A stretch of 64,000 bases of DNA from Tetradesmus obliquus (GCA_030272155.1 CP126201.1:2214501-2278500), one strand, 5' to 3'. Positions 42,703-55,312 are shown, counted from the stretch's first letter. Numbers and translations: made by a program. Notes: generated from the sequence alone by a model not told the origin.

Positions 42703-45700
42703 GAGGTGGCGCATTGAATAAACAGCAGCGTAGGACCAGCATGGATGTGCGGGCAAAACCGGGTGGTCAGAACTGGCAGCAGCAGCGGCAGCAGCAGCAG
42801 CAGCAGTGGGGTGAAGGGTGTATGGACTTCTGTGCTGAGCCGAGCTTTGCGCAACCTCAGCTGCAGGGCAGGCAGGTGGCCGGGAGTGACAGCAGTAGCA
42901 GCAGGAGCAGTTTTCGTGGAGCTGGCAACAGCAGCAGCGCTCAAGATTATGCTGCTGCTGCCGCTGCCCTTGCTGCTGGTCTGCAGCAGTACAGCACGGC
43001 TGCAGCAGCGGCAGCAGCAGCAGCATCAGGGCTGCCAGGCGCTATGGCTGGCTTGGTGTTGAGCCCGGCTGGCTTCTGGCAGCAGCTTGGCCAGCAGCAG
43101 CAGCAGCAGCAGCAGTCTTGTGCAGATGGGTGGTATGAGCGGCTCATGAACCAGAAGAAGTCAAACAGGCAGCCATGGGATCCTCCTGCAGCAGCAGGCA
43201 GCAGCAGCAAGCAGCAGCAAGACGGCACAGCAGGAGCTGGCAGCAGTGATGCAGCAGGGCAGGGGAGGGCGCCAGAGGTGCCGTGTGGAATCTGGGGCCG
43301 GCGCGGCAAGGTGCATGATGCATGGCTGTTCATTGATGGCAGGACAGCAGCAGCACTTCCCTGGCAGGCTCTGGCAGCAGCAGCTGCTGCTGGCAGCGTG
43401 CCTAATGCTGCTGCTGGTGGTCCTGCGGGGTCCGAAGCAGACGTTCAAGCTGCAGCGCTGGCTGCTGCTGCTGCGTTCATGGAGCGGCCAGCTGGCAGCA
43501 CCAGCAGCAGCCTGTCTCAAATGTCCGTGCAAGGGAAGAAGCTTCTGCTCAAAGTGATGTGGATGAAGTCAGCTGCTGGGGTGTTGAGGCGGTTAGGGAG
43601 GGACCCCAAGGCACTAGAAACCAGGGTGCTGCAGCTACTGAAGCAGCAGACTGGCCCGGCAGGGGCGCAGCTGCTGCTTTGGTCTGTGGATGACCAGCAG
43701 CAGCAGCAGCAGGCGCTGCAGCAGGCGCAGCAACAGCAGCTGCTGGAGCAGCTGCAAGCCATGCAGCTGCACCTAGCACAGCAGCAGCAGCAGCAGCAAC
43801 AGCGTCGCAGTACAGTTGACCTGGGAGCCTGTGTATTGGGTGGCCAAGTAGGAGCAGGTTTGGCACAGTACCCTGTGCCAACAGGGCAGGGTTTGGGTGT
43901 GAACCTCAGGGGCAGTGCTGCACCATACCTGGCACTTGATAGTGACAACATGCTGGGGCAGCACCTGCCGCTGCTGCCAGCTGCTCGGTCAAAAGCGCTT
44001 ATAAGCAAAGGTGCAGCCGGCTCCCAGCAGCAGCAACAGCAGCTGTTGCAACAGCAACAACAGCAGCAGCTGATGGCGCTGCTTGCTCAGCAGCTACAGC
44101 AGCAGACGCACCAGCAGCAGCAGCAACGAGGGCAGACTAGGCAACCGCAGCCACCTGGCGCACAGCAGCAGCCACTGCAAGGTATAGGGTCTGGTGACAT
44201 GCAGCAGCTCCTGATACTGCAGCAGCAGCTACTGCAGCAAAGCATCTTACAGCAGCAGCAGCAGCAGCAACAGCAACTCGGCAGTGAGGCGTCTTGGCAA
44301 GTGCCGGCCCCACACAGTGAGCTGCCAATGTGCAAGAGGATGGTGCTTGCCAGGCGCACCCGAGCAAGTGTGGAAGAGCCAATGCAAACAGAGACAACAG
44401 CAGCGCGCGTTGCGGTGGCCCCCGCAGCAGCAGCAGCAGCAGCAGCGGCAGCAGCAGCGCCAGCGTCAGTGGCGACACTCAGCAGGGGAGGTGCGCAACC
44501 AGCTGCAGCATTGCCTGGACCAGCACCGCGACGGAGCACAGTGCTGGCATACCCAGGAGAATCCAGCAGATGGGAAAGTACTGCCACTGCTGCTGCAAGT
44601 GCAGGTATTGGCGGCATTGCTGCAGGTGATGGCAGTTTACAAGCACAGGCGCTGCGGCGGCGAACGCAAGGACAGCAGCTGCATCAGCAGCAGCAGCAGC
44701 AGCAGCTGCTGCAGGCCCTGCAATCACAGCTGCCGCAGCAGCAGCTGGCTGCAGTGCAGCACATGCTAGCAAAGCCAGCAGGCACTTCCGGCAGCAGTCA
44801 GCGCTCGCCAGCACAGGTGCTAGCATATACAACAGCCGCCACTGCAGCTGCGGCCAACAGCCAGCAGCAGCCTGGTGCACTGCCAGTGGGACCACCAATG
44901 AGGAGCAGCAGCCCCACTGGCGGGGCTGAGTTTGGTGTGTCATTCGTAGTCAGCAACAGGCTCCAGCAGCAACTCCGGCCAAAGGCACAGCAGCGGCGGA
45001 GAACAGACGTGGGGCTGCTGCCACATGCAGCAGCCAGTGCCGCTGCTGCTGTGGCTGGTGTCGAAGTGACACCGCTGCAGCGAGCTATTATTGCGCTGAA
45101 GATCGGGGGTGGTGCAGCAGACACTGGCTGGCGCCAGCAGACGCGGCCACAACAGCAGCAGCAGCAGCAGCACGAGGATGGCAGTGCACCTGCACCTATG
45201 CCAGCTTTCTTGCGGGCGTTCCTAAGTCAACAGCAGCAGCAGCAGCAGCAGCTTGGTTACCGGCAGTTGACAAAGAGTGCTGATTTTGCATTGGAGCAGC
45301 AGCAGATTGCACCTCCACCGATGGCAGGCAGCGGCCAAGTTACTGGTGTGTCATCTGTGAGTGCAGCAGCAGGCATAAATGCAGCGCCAGCTGGCAGCAG
45401 TGCTTCTCAACAAAACAAAGCAGCTGGCACGCTGCAATCGAAGCGGCACAGCAGAAGCACCACAGGCAACGCAGCTGCAGCTCTCCCAGCTCAAACAGAC
45501 TGGGCTGCTGCTGCCGCTGCTGGTGGTGGCAGCGGCAGATCAGCGGCAGTATCGGTGTCGCAGCCGCAGCTGCCGCAGCTGGCAGCGCTGAGGGTAGCTG
45601 CTGAGGCTGGTGCAACGGCTGTGCCTCAGGCAAACTCCGGGGCTGTTGTGGCAGCGGCTGGTGCTGCTGCGCTGGCAGCTGGGCTGCTGCCAGCCATCCG

Positions 45701-45722
45701 GACTAAGAGCATGCCAATGTAG
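38033..45722 (+). CDS. IQ-motif protein with very large Gln/Ala/Ser-rich C-terminus
   Basis: Exons: 38033-38221, 38312-38403, 38652-38837, 39174-39447, 39758 to about 40252, 40561-41005 and 41239-45722. With that exon 5 donor all phases agree and the product is 2054 residues. The start ATG is the first plausible one, not proven. An IQ calmodulin-binding motif, IIQRAWRKHLQKR, spans the exon 4/5 join and is followed by a basic helix and an acidic EEEEQEEEEQ patch. The 4.5-kb last exon is mostly Gln, Ala, Ser and Gly runs; an ordered island near 43270-43690 (GIWGRRGKVHDAWLFIDGRT, then KLLLKVMWMKSAAGVLRRLG) may be a real domain. I cannot assign a function; calmodulin or myosin-light-chain binding is inferred from the IQ motif. 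Confidence 0.75.
40374..40497 (+). repeat. Upstream copy of IQ-gene exon 6 acceptor and start
   Basis: A 125-base unit containing the intron end, CAG acceptor and the codons for RPLALRVDTEAPAGNGWQG occurs twice in tandem (junctions at 40436 and 40561). 125 is not a multiple of three, and only the second acceptor gives the phase needed to reach exon 7 in frame. Confidence 0.9.
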
Positions 45723-46407
45723 CATTGCGTCGACTGCTGCCGTGGCGGGTTTCACACTGCATGCTGGTGGTGCTGCGTGCAGTGTTGCGTGATGTCACAG
45801 TTGTAACCTTGAACGGTGTGGACAACCTGCTCCTTGAACAGGTGACGTTTCTTGTGTGCAACGTTCAAGAAGTGATTGGTGGCAGCTGTGCGATAACAGT
45901 ATGTGAGCGGCTGCTGCCGGTCCCTCAGCGGAACGCCGTTGACCAGTGTCTGCCAGCTCACTCACAGAGCAACAGTGGCCCCAGAACAGCGTGGATGGTC
46001 TGGCAGGACGTTTGCTGGCAGATTGTGGGTGCATATGCTTCGTCGCCCAGTTGCTGCTGTACAAAGAGCCGTGCATTGCTGTGGCTGCTGCAAGACAGGC
46101 CAGGGTTTTGTGGTAGTAAACAGTCGTGCTGTGTTGACGGCAAACCGACGAACTTTAATCCCTTACTTCAGAACCTGATTGTGGCAAATGTAAAACGCTC
46201 GGCCAGTTGAACGCTCCTGGCCTCATGGCAACGCACACCTCGGACACACAGCTTACAGATCTGCGCATGTAGGACTTGTATCGACCCTCTGATTTTCTTC
46301 CAGACTTTTGAGTCTGTATCTGTCACTGTCATCCGAAGGACGCAGCACTCGCACCACCAGCAGCAGTATCTTGGGCACCCGGCGAAAGCAATCTGACATA
46401 AGTTGCA
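45723..46407. other. Intergenic, IQ gene to MYND gene
   Basis: It contains the IQ gene 3' end, with TGTAA at 45802-45806, 80 bases after the stop, and presumably the MYND promoter. No gene seen. Confidence 0.4.
45802..45806 (+). terminator. UGUAA poly(A) signal, IQ gene
   Basis: TGTAA, 80 bases after the TAG of the IQ-motif gene. Confidence 0.5.
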
Positions 46408-47873
46408 ATGCGAGCTGCTGAGCGTGCGAGGCAAGCTGAAGACGCGGCACGCCAGCTGAGCAACCTCGTGCACAGCCCCCAAGTGGCGCAGCTGCTGCAG
46501 CAACCTCTGCCTGCTCAACCAACAGCAGCGCAGCGTGCAGTGCTGGCCAGTTGTTGCAGCAGCCTGCAGCAAATGTCCACAGTCCTTCCTGAAATCTCCA
46601 GCAACAATGAAGCTGCCACAGCAGCTTCAGTGCAGCTGCTCAGAGGCGTTCTGCGCCACCAGCCAGTCCACAGTGCAGGTGTATTGCTGGTGTGGCTGCA
46701 GCAGCAGCCGCAGCGGCTGGCTACAGCGCTGCAGAGCATGCGCAGAACCAGCTGTGTCCTGGCACCGTGGAAGGCGTGTGGGGCTGCAGTAATGAGCTTG
46801 TGTCCAGGTTTGCCACACTGCTGCTCAGTTGCAGCATGGCGAGAGGCAGCAGCTGCGCAGCCGATGTCGCTGAGCTCGTGGTCAACATGACACAGCAGCT
46901 GCTGCAGTCAGGTGGGTCCATGCTTTGGCCAGGTCCGCCTTTCTTTTCTGCTCAGCGAGCCTGCCATTGGATCTCTAAAATGTGGGTGTGCTGCTGCAGC
47001 GTGTGGCCACAGCACTTCCTCCTGTGCTTGGCACGCGCATCAAACAGCAAAACAACCCTGTCGACAGTTGGCCCGCGCAGCAATGATCACGTTTGGCAAA
47101 AGGCCAGCACTCCACCAAGGTCACGGGGTCAGAATTTTTGCATGGCTCGAATAAAGCAAATGTGACTGCCTGAACATATAATGGTCGCGTGGATATTCAG
47201 ACATGGATACTGTGTGCGACATCAGCGCCTTGTGTCAGGGCCTCTACTGGCGGCGCCACTTGCACCTACGCAACAGTGGTTTTGACGTCATGCTCTGAGC
47301 ATGGCTGCAGCTCAATGCAAGCAGTGATAAAAGGCTTCTGCACCTTCAGGCAGCCCTGTCTGCTGCTGCTGCTGCTGCTGCTTTTTTGTTTTAGGTGTGC
47401 TTGACAGCTGGGCACAGCTCGTGCAGCTGCTGCTGCAGCAGTGGCATCAGCAGCTCTCACAAGGACGTGCTGGCGGCTGCCAGGGCCTGCTGACAGCAAT
47501 GGAGGTCGTACGTGGGCTGCCTAAGCTGTGGGCGAATGCAATGCTGCATGTGCCCTCGGATGCACCCACTCTAGTGCAGGCGGTGCTGCCACTGCTGCGG
47601 CACATGCAGAGCTACAGCAGCCTCCTGTCAGCAGGCACAGCAGCAGCAGCAGCGCCAACGGCCCGCCGCAGCGGTGAGGAAGTGCTGTCGAAGTTCAACA
47701 AGATGCAGGAGGCTTGTGCGGACTACATCTACCAGCTATGCGACCTGCAAATGCAGCGCCGGCTGGGTGCAGGAGAAGGTCAGGCTATCATCTTGCTGCG
47801 AGAGCCTGCAGTGTCACAGCTGCTGCTGCAGCTGCTGGCAGTGTACACCATGATGCTGCACCGACAGCACACT

Positions 47874-47913
<40 letters not shown>

Positions 47914-50196
47914 AGCAGAAGCAGAAGGCAGGCAAGCAGCAGCTGCGCGCAGACCTGCCGCCCATCCCTGCGTTTCATCAGCATCAGGACATGCTGCAGC
48001 TGCTGCCAGGCGGCCAGGCTTACCTGGATACAGCAAGTCGGTTTGTTGTCACTGTCGGCGGGGATCGCTTTGCGCGGGCCATCCTGCTAGTGGCGTCACT
48101 GGACGTCACCTTGTACAGTCTGTGCATGCAGCCACACAGGATGGCAATCAACAGTGATGCCCCTGTCCTGTCAGCAGCTGCTGTGCGGCTGGTGCTGGAG
48201 CTGCAGCTGCTGGCTGCAGGGGCTGTGCAGCAGCAGCAACAGCAGCAGCAGCAGCGGCCTGTGGCATCATCAAAGCGCCTGCTACTGGTGAGCACGGCTC
48301 TGCTGCACAGGCAGCTGAAAGCAAGTCAGCAGGCTGGCAGCAGCTGCCTGCCGCCCGAGGTGCTGCAGCAGGCTGGGCTGCAGCTGCTGCAGGCGCTGGC
48401 AGCACCGCTGCAGCAGCTGCAGCTGGCTGCGGCTGGTGACCCATGGAGGGGCATGGTAGGAGAGGCTGGCGCAGGCAATGGCGCAGGCAATGCACCTGGC
48501 TCCTTGAGTCAGCAGCTGCTGGCCCTGCGAGCTGCTGCACCTGGGCTGGCAGTGAAGCAGCTGGTGCAAGCAACACCCGGTGAGGAAACGCACTTTTTGA
48601 AAAGCCTGGTTGCTGTGTGCTGCGTGTGACTTCTGCTGCTTGGCCAGCATATCAGCTGCTGTGTTGCGCTGCCAGCGCAATTTGATGTGGCTGGTTGCTT
48701 GCACGTCAGCAGCGGCGATTGCATTCCTCCAAGACAAACACGTTGCTTGCCAAGCAGATGGGCTGTGTGTGCAGGATCTCTTTCTTGCCTGTCGGAGTAG
48801 CATGATTTAATCATGCAAGGTTGTTCAGGACTTTGACGTCGAACATCACTGCGCAATCGCACACTGCCTGTGTGATGCGCTGCACGCAGGGGCGGCTGCG
48901 TCGCCAATGTTGAGCCTGGCAGCAGCACACCCAGAGGCATTTGCGGCCCTCATCGACTGCTACATGCGCTCACCAGTGCTGCAGCCATCGCACATGCTTG
49001 TAGCAGTTGAGGTGCTTGCACATGCAGCACTTGGTGTGCTGGGCTGCAAGGGCAGGGCACCTGGAGCATTAGGCAGCACAGCAGCAGTGGCAAGTCTTGC
49101 TTCTGCTACTGCTAGCTTTGTCAAGCAAGCAGTGCAGCTGAACGGGGCGGCAACCGTGCTGCTGCAGGGCCAGGCAGCAGCTGCAGCAACACAGGCATTC
49201 GGGCGATCACAGCGAGCAGCAGCATACTTTCCTGCTGCCCTATTTGTGATAGCTCAAGTGCTGGAGGATGTCTTGGCTGGTGGCCTTCTGCGTGCATCAC
49301 AGTACGACATGGCAGCCAGTAATGTAGGAAGCAGCAGCAGCAGCAGCAGCAGCAGCATCCAGGCTGCTGCAGGCATTGCCTTGCTGTCTGTGGTTGCTGC
49401 TCGCAGCCTGGTGCAGCTGGCAGATGCAATGCAGGCAGCAGGGCCACAGCTGCTGTTCAGGTGCATCATGGCGCGCCCAGACTACATCAGAGACTGGGTG
49501 GTGGAGGAGAAGCAGGGCGACAGTGCAGTGCTCTGGAGAAGCATTGGGCCCAGCGATGACAACGCACTGCACACTGCACGTGGTGAATGGCATATGTGGC
49601 AGACCTTCCTGCTGCAGGCCATGCTGCAGGCGGTGCGGGCTTTTTCGCAGACTGGGTCTGCGTCGGCAGTCGCAGCAGCAGCAGCAGCAGCACCAGCAGG
49701 GGTTGCAGGCACCACCGCAGCTCTCGCAACGGCAGCTGCAGCTGGTGGTGCCAGCAGCAGCAGCAGCAGGCTTGGTCACCCCAGCAGCGCAACGCAGGTC
49801 AAGTGGGCATACCTGCTGCAGCTGCAGCAGGCCAGCCCACGCTGGGCAGCAGCAGTGGCAGTGTTTGATGCCAGGTGGCCTGGCTGGCGACATGATCTGC
49901 CAGACCTCGCTACTGCAGGCGTACCCAGCAGCAACGCGGCCATGGAGCGAATGGAGCAGCAGTTCACAGATGCCTTGGAGCTGTGCAGGGCCCTGACGGC
50001 TGCTGCACCGCTGCTGCTGGTGTGCAACAACCCCGGCTGCCAGAGCCTGGCCCGCGTGAGCGAGGCTGCTGCTGCCAGCAAGCGCTGCACGCGCTGCAAG
50101 TGCAACTACTGCTGTGTGGAGTGTCAGGAAGCCGACTGGGCGCGGCACAAGATTGCATGCAAGACCATGGCTGCTGCTGGTCTGGCATGCGGTTGA
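46408..50196 (+). CDS. MYND-type zinc-finger protein
   Basis: A likely start ATG at 46408 reads MRAAERARQAEDAARQLSNL. The segment 46800-46911 (SRFATLLLSCSMARG...MTQQLLQS) joins in phase to exon 47395-48579, which joins in phase to 48890-50196. A small intron near 46745-46800 is needed but not resolved. The body is alpha-helical and Gln/Ala-rich, with a (CAG)n Gln run near 47878-47910. The C-terminus has the MYND cluster: CNNPGC, then CTRCKCNYCCVECQ and WARHKIAC, giving the full Cys/His set. MYND fingers bind short proline-rich peptides; chlorophytes have many such proteins of unknown role. An intronic CTG tract at 47361-47385 precedes the 47395 acceptor. Confidence 0.8.
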
Positions 50197-50275
50197 GGTT
50201 GCTGTGACTGCCTGTGCTGCTGTGACAGGACACCATTAAGTTGCAATGTGTGTGATACTCTGCCAGGGCAGTCGC

Positions 50276-50280
50276 TGTAA
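50276..50280 (+). terminator. UGUAA poly(A) signal, MYND gene
   Basis: TGTAA 80 bases after the MYND stop. A second lies near 50536. Confidence 0.4.
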
Positions 50281-50282
50281 CT

Positions 50283-50420
50283 TGCCAGCCAGCAGTTGCC
50301 AGCCCAGCTGCCAGCATATACATCAGCAGCGACTGCAGCTGCAGCCAGCATCCAGCAGCAGCCTGGTGCAGTGGGGCCCACTAAGCAGTAGCCGCCCCAC
50401 TGGCGGGGCCGTGATTGACA
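50283..50420 (+). repeat. Dispersed copy of IQ-gene coding segment 44800-44935
   Basis: The sequence around CAGCATATACATCAGCAGC, CAGCAGCAGCCTGGTGCA and CCCCACTGGCGGGGC is colinear with coding DNA of the upstream gene's last exon (44800-44935), with scattered substitutions and small indels. It now lies just past the MYND stop, about 5.5 kb away. Confidence 0.8.
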
Positions 50421-50558
50421 GGTACACAGTTTTGGAGGGCTGGGCAGGGTTCCACCAATCGCCGAGTCAGAGGGCATATGCGCTCACCTGGCGCTGTTGT
50501 GGTGCATACGTTGCTGCTTCTGTGGCAGTGGCAAGTGTAACAGCACATTTTTGGCGGG

Positions 50559-50568
50559 TATATATATT
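50559..50568 (+). promoter_or_regulatory. Possible TATA box upstream of the FkbM gene
   Basis: TATATATATT about 370 bases before the ATG at 50937, the only such AT run in this intergenic region. Weak evidence. Confidence 0.25.
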
Positions 50569-50936
50569 AGACTCATGGCATTGGTGCAAGTCTCTGCTCT
50601 TCATTATGACAGTGCAGCATGACTCATTGTTGAGCCAGCGATATCGCCATGATCATGACTGCATATCAGTGTGCTACTGAGCGCCGTTCGAACTTCAATG
50701 GACCTTGAGGGAGTATCAGTGCTTGTCACAGTTGTCCAAGACCATTCGCTGTTCGCTGGTCAAGAAGCTTTTGTGCTGGACCGTGCTGGTGGAGTAACAG
50801 TGTCAGCCGCTGAGTTTTGAATATAAACCTACCGCCGAGGTCGCATGTGCCTGCTAGATGATGATCTTCGACATAATTCTTCCTACAGGTGAAATTGACC
50901 GCGCCATTGCTACCATACGATCACTACTCTTGTACT

Positions 50937-53900
50937 ATGAGGGCGTTGTCGTTCATACTGATTTGTCTGCTGTTCCGCAGCGGTCTGTCACAAACACAGG
51001 AAGATTACGAAATTGAAGATCAGGAGCATATTTCTACTACCCTCCTAGCAGCGCAGCTGACATGCATCGCCAGCAGGCTGGCCAGAGCAGCACCCCGTGT
51101 CCAAGGAAGGCCCAGGCAGCACAAGCGTGAACAAGCAGCTGCATGCGCTGTTCAGCGTAGAACCTGCTGTCGACAACGTCAACAAGGGCAACGTGCGGTC
51201 TGTGCCGGTTGGATTCAAGGGACACAACCTGACAGTTGTGGCGCTGGCAAACGAGTGAGTTGGCAGTGGGGAATGCTGTTATCAGCAGCAGCAACTCACT
51301 TTGCAGCAACAGTAGATTAGTTGCGCAGATCCATGATGACGCGTGTGACAGCAGCAGAGGCGCTAGCAGCAGTGGCTGTGGCAGCCGTGCTGGTGGCAGC
51401 ACCTGCAGGTTCTGAAGGTGCAGCATGCTCAGGCTAGTTGAGCATGTTCAGGCTAGTTGATTCTAGTTTGTCTCGGGCCTTCTGAGCACCTCATGCAGCA
51501 TGAAAGGCTCTGGTCTGAAGCAGAGCCACGTTCCACCTCTGGCGCTCTCTCATGTTCTCTCAGCAGCAGTGCCTGCATCCTCAGCTGAACCCAGCTGCCC
51601 GCATCATGCATGCAGCATGCCCCAAGCTTTGCCAGCTGCCAGCCCCTCAGCAAACAACATAGGCGCATCGCCGCATCGTCGCATTGCCACTGCAGCATGC
51701 ATGAGCAGCTGCTGCAACAGACTATGTGACATTGTGTGTTTTTGTGCTGGCTGCAGCGAGTATGTGGGCAAAACTATCATAGACACCAAGGAGCCTTACC
51801 AGCCAGAGCTGCTGGGGCCTCTCATGGATGCTGTGAGGCCAGGCAGCACCGTCATCGATGCAGGTGCGACTCAGCACCAAACTGCGAGCAACGTAGCATG
51901 TTGCTTGCCGGCGGCTCTTGGCGTCATGAGTCACTGTAGTGACTGCAACAGCACGTGTCATCTGCAGCAGCACGCCTCATTTCTGGAAGCACGTGTCATC
52001 TGCAGCAGTAGAAATGTAATGTAATGTAATGAAACCACCTGAGGACACCATGCTGTCTGGCATAGGCAGGCACAGCAGCCAGACAGTTAACGAGGTCGCA
52101 TGCAGGCAGACCTGCAGGCAGGCAGAGCAGTGCAGCCCATGCTGTAGCTTTTGCTGAAGCAGTGGTGGCTCGATGTTTTGCATGAGAGTGCGCGGCATGC
52201 GCACTGTAGTAAACCACTGCCATACTCCAACAGCAAGCACTTTTGCAGGCAGCGGCATGCATCTCAATAGCCGTCATGGCATGCGCCCGCATGATGCGTC
52301 ACGCAGCAACTGCAGCTTGCTGCTGCTCTCGCCAGGTGCCAACATGGGTGGCTTCAGCATGTTCTTTGCTGCTGCCACGGGCCCCACTGGCGCGTTGTGC
52401 TCATTTGAGCCCCAAGCGCGCATGTACCAGCTGCTGTGCACCAACATGATCATCAAGTGAGCTGCAATTGCTGCTGTATCGGTGCTGTCGCCAGTGTGTC
52501 TTTTGTGTGATCCGAATTTTGACAGCTGTGTAGCAGACTTTACCACAGCTTGCTCTGACATGACCCCCTTGTGAGTGATGTGCTGCTGGGGCCAGCTTGA
52601 GAGCCTTCAGCTGAACGGGCTTTTGCACACAGCTGCTGTGCCCCCCTGTGTCGGCCCATAGACTCTGCCGAGAAGCACCAGCACTGTGTGATGGCATCAC
52701 TTGATTGTGGGATGGCAATTACTCTGCCGATAAGCACAAGCGCTGTGTTGTGGCATCACTGAATCCCATGCGCAGCACGAGCAAGCTCAGCAGTCGCTGT
52801 TGCTCATAGCTGGTGAAAACATACCTAGTTGATGCATGCTGTACAGTCGCCGCCATATGCAGCAACAGCAGCGGTAGGCCAGCTGGCTGTGCGCGTCTGG
52901 GACTTTGACGCTCTTCTGTGTGTGGTGTTGATGCTGCCTTTGTGCATGCAGCAACTTGTTACACATCCAGCCGATGCGCAACGCCCTCAGCTATGCACCT
53001 GGCATTGTCAACATGTCGGCTACTGTGTCTGATGGCTCGGCGCGCGGCAAGACTTACAAGGATGCAGACAAGTGGAAGACAAGCATCAACTACGGTGGGA
53101 TGCTGCAGATCTGCAATCATTGCACAGACCTAGACTCGAGACATCCAAGGTTTGATGGTGGTTGCGGATCAGCTAAAGCCAAACAAACCGCACGTGACAG
53201 TGGCATGGAGAGTGTGGCAGCAGTTCAATGTTGTCTAGTTTACATATGGCATGCCTCATCTATGCATCACTCACAGGTGGTGAGGCTGCTGAACAGCATG
53301 TCGTACACATCAGAAGCTGGCAAGCCCACTCAAGGCTGTGCGCTCTTCTGTTGCTGATGCTGAAGGTTGAAGTGGAGTCTGCTGTGAGAAAATCCATCAC
53401 GGTGCATCTGAAACCTGCAGCTGTTGCATTCTGCTCCTGCTGTTGCATTCAGAACCTGCAGCTGTTGCATCCAGAACCTGCATGCGTGTCGTCAATTGAA
53501 AAGACAGTTCCACGCATGGTAAATGCACAAAGCGCACCTGCGCACCTGCAAGCAATGCTGGACCAGAAGCCTCCCTGCCCGAAGGCTCCTGGTGCTCCAA
53601 GTGGGCTCATCATGCAGGCACAGCACATTTGTCGATGCAGGCGCCAGGACCATGAAACCGTGGTCACCAACATTTGAGACTCTGAGTTGGCAGCCCTAAC
53701 GGCGTTGACGCTACTGCTGCTGCTGCAGGTGGCATGCGGCTGGGCGTAGGGGGTGCGAGTGTGCAGGCCATGCACAGCCTGCCATTGCCCTGGACAGCCT
53801 CGGCCTCACCGATGTATCTGTGCTCCAGGTGCGCCTTGCGAGCAAGACGAGACTCCTTGCGAAAAGCAATCCTCTGCAGCTGCATTGGGACGGTTGTGCA

Positions 53901-54992
53901 TCCATCTGACAACGTGTTGCAGTATCAATGCTGGATGTGGTTGCAGCACTGCGCCGCGGCAACCTCGTGTGTGTGCTGAACCCAAGCCCTGAACTTTTGC
54001 TCCGCGTTGAAGGCTGCCTGCTGTGAGCTGCTGCTGATGCACTGCATGGCATCGTGGTACGTTCAATTGCACATTTGTCAAATTGCTCCCTGCAGGTGGA
54101 CATCCAAGGGGCTGAGAAGGCCATGTTCTATGGTGCCCAGGAGACCATCAAGTGAGCAGATGACAAAGGCACAGCGTGGCACTGCAGATGGCAGGCATGC
54201 AGTGGTGTGTCAACAACAAGTAGCAGTTGCAAGCTCGGTTACAGTCAATGGGGTTGTGTTTTTGTGTCGCATGAGAAGCAGGCTTGCCTGCTTGTGCCCA
54301 TGCTCTTCCGTGCGAAATTTCAAAAACAAGGAATGCTTACATGCTGATGTCCAGTTTTAGGTCCTTTGCTTACATACAAATGACAAATGTACTACATAGT
54401 ATGTAATTTCTATGTATACAAGGACAGGTGTGTCAACACAAGTACCACTAGTAGAGCGGCATCATCAAGCTGTAGAGCCCCCTGGGGAGCGTCATGGCCC
54501 TCCGGCAGCTGTGTGGAAAACAGCTAGCTAGCTAGCTATCTAGCTATAGCTACACGCACACCGCAACCCGCACTTGTCGCTTGAGTTCTGTAGCACGTAT
54601 CAGTTGCTGCCAGCTTCTGCTGTCTCCCTGTCTTGTGTGGCTGGCAACATGCTGGGTGTTCCGATACGCCACCAGGAACGCTGCCCCGTTGTTTAAAGCC
54701 ACCCTTGCTTGCGTGTTTGTACATGTCTGCTTCCTGCAGGCGCAGCCTACCTGTGATTGCGTATGAGGCAGCAGAGCGCGGTGCTGCTGCTGAGCTGGAC
54801 ACCCTGCTAAACCTGCCGCAGCACGTGAGGGACTTCAGGATCGAGGAATTCCTTGCATCCCTCGGGTACTCTGTGGAAAAGACCACCTGGGACAACATCG
54901 CGCGACCGCCAGGCAAGCACGCTGCTGCTGCTGCTGGCGGTGGCGGTGGTGGCCGCCGCAGTGTGCTTGCACTGCCACCACGCAGGCGCTGA
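50937..54992 (+). CDS. FkbM-type SAM methyltransferase with signal sequence
   Basis: ATG 50937 opens a hydrophobic leader MRALSFILICLLFRSGLS. Further exons: to 51254, 51757-51863, 52336-52456, 52952-53094, 53729-53828, 54096-54151, 54740-54992. The core shows VRPGSTVIDAGANMGGFSMF (SAM-binding motif I), the acidic CSFEPQARMYQLL (motif II), then LDSLGLTDVSVLQVDIQGAE and the RSLPVIAYEA strand, the usual FkbM order. Members O-methylate sugars or other small acceptors; with a leader, action in the secretory pathway is likely. Two places do not fit one frame: near 51050-51120 in the first exon and near 53780 in exon 53729-53828. Each could be a one-base error in the sequence, an unrecognised micro-intron or real decay. 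Confidence 0.75.
52015..52031 (+). repeat. (TGTAA)n run in FkbM intron
   Basis: Three tandem TGTAA units. Just upstream a 20-base block starting GCACGTGTCATC is directly repeated (51952-51971 and 51990-52009). Confidence 0.85.
54521..54550. repeat. (GCTA)n simple repeat in FkbM intron
   Basis: Tandem AGCT/GCTA units with one interruption. Confidence 0.85.
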
Positions 54993-55033
54993 TGCTTTGA
55001 GAGGCCAGGCGGAGCAACGGCTGCTGCTAGCAG

Positions 55034-55058
55034 TGTAAGATATGAATTATTCATGTAA
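55034..55058 (+). terminator. Two UGUAA poly(A) signals, FkbM gene
   Basis: TGTAA at 55034-55038 and 55054-55058, 42 and 62 bases after the stop. Confidence 0.5.
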
Positions 55059-55312
55059 GGACGAATGAATATACTGTGATGTGCTTGCCTTGCTTGTGCC
55101 TCAGGCTGGTGGTGCTGTTCAAGATGCATTTCAACCAGATGTGGCCTGGAAGTAGTGCGGGTGACTCAAGCTTTGGTGATAGCTTGTCCTCTTCTGCAAG
55201 AGCTTTCTAGTAGAAGTTAGGTAGGTCGGTAGAAAGTAGGTAGGTAGAAAGTTTCTACCAGCAAAACCAGTGTGTGGGACGAGGGGAGGTGCGTGTATCA
55301 TATGATATGCAC

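Noticed and set aside
54993-55200. Additional C-terminal exon for the FkbM gene near 55105-55200
   Set aside because: An AG acceptor is followed by an open stretch, but the stop at 54992 is well placed, UGUAA signals follow it, and no clear donor precedes it.
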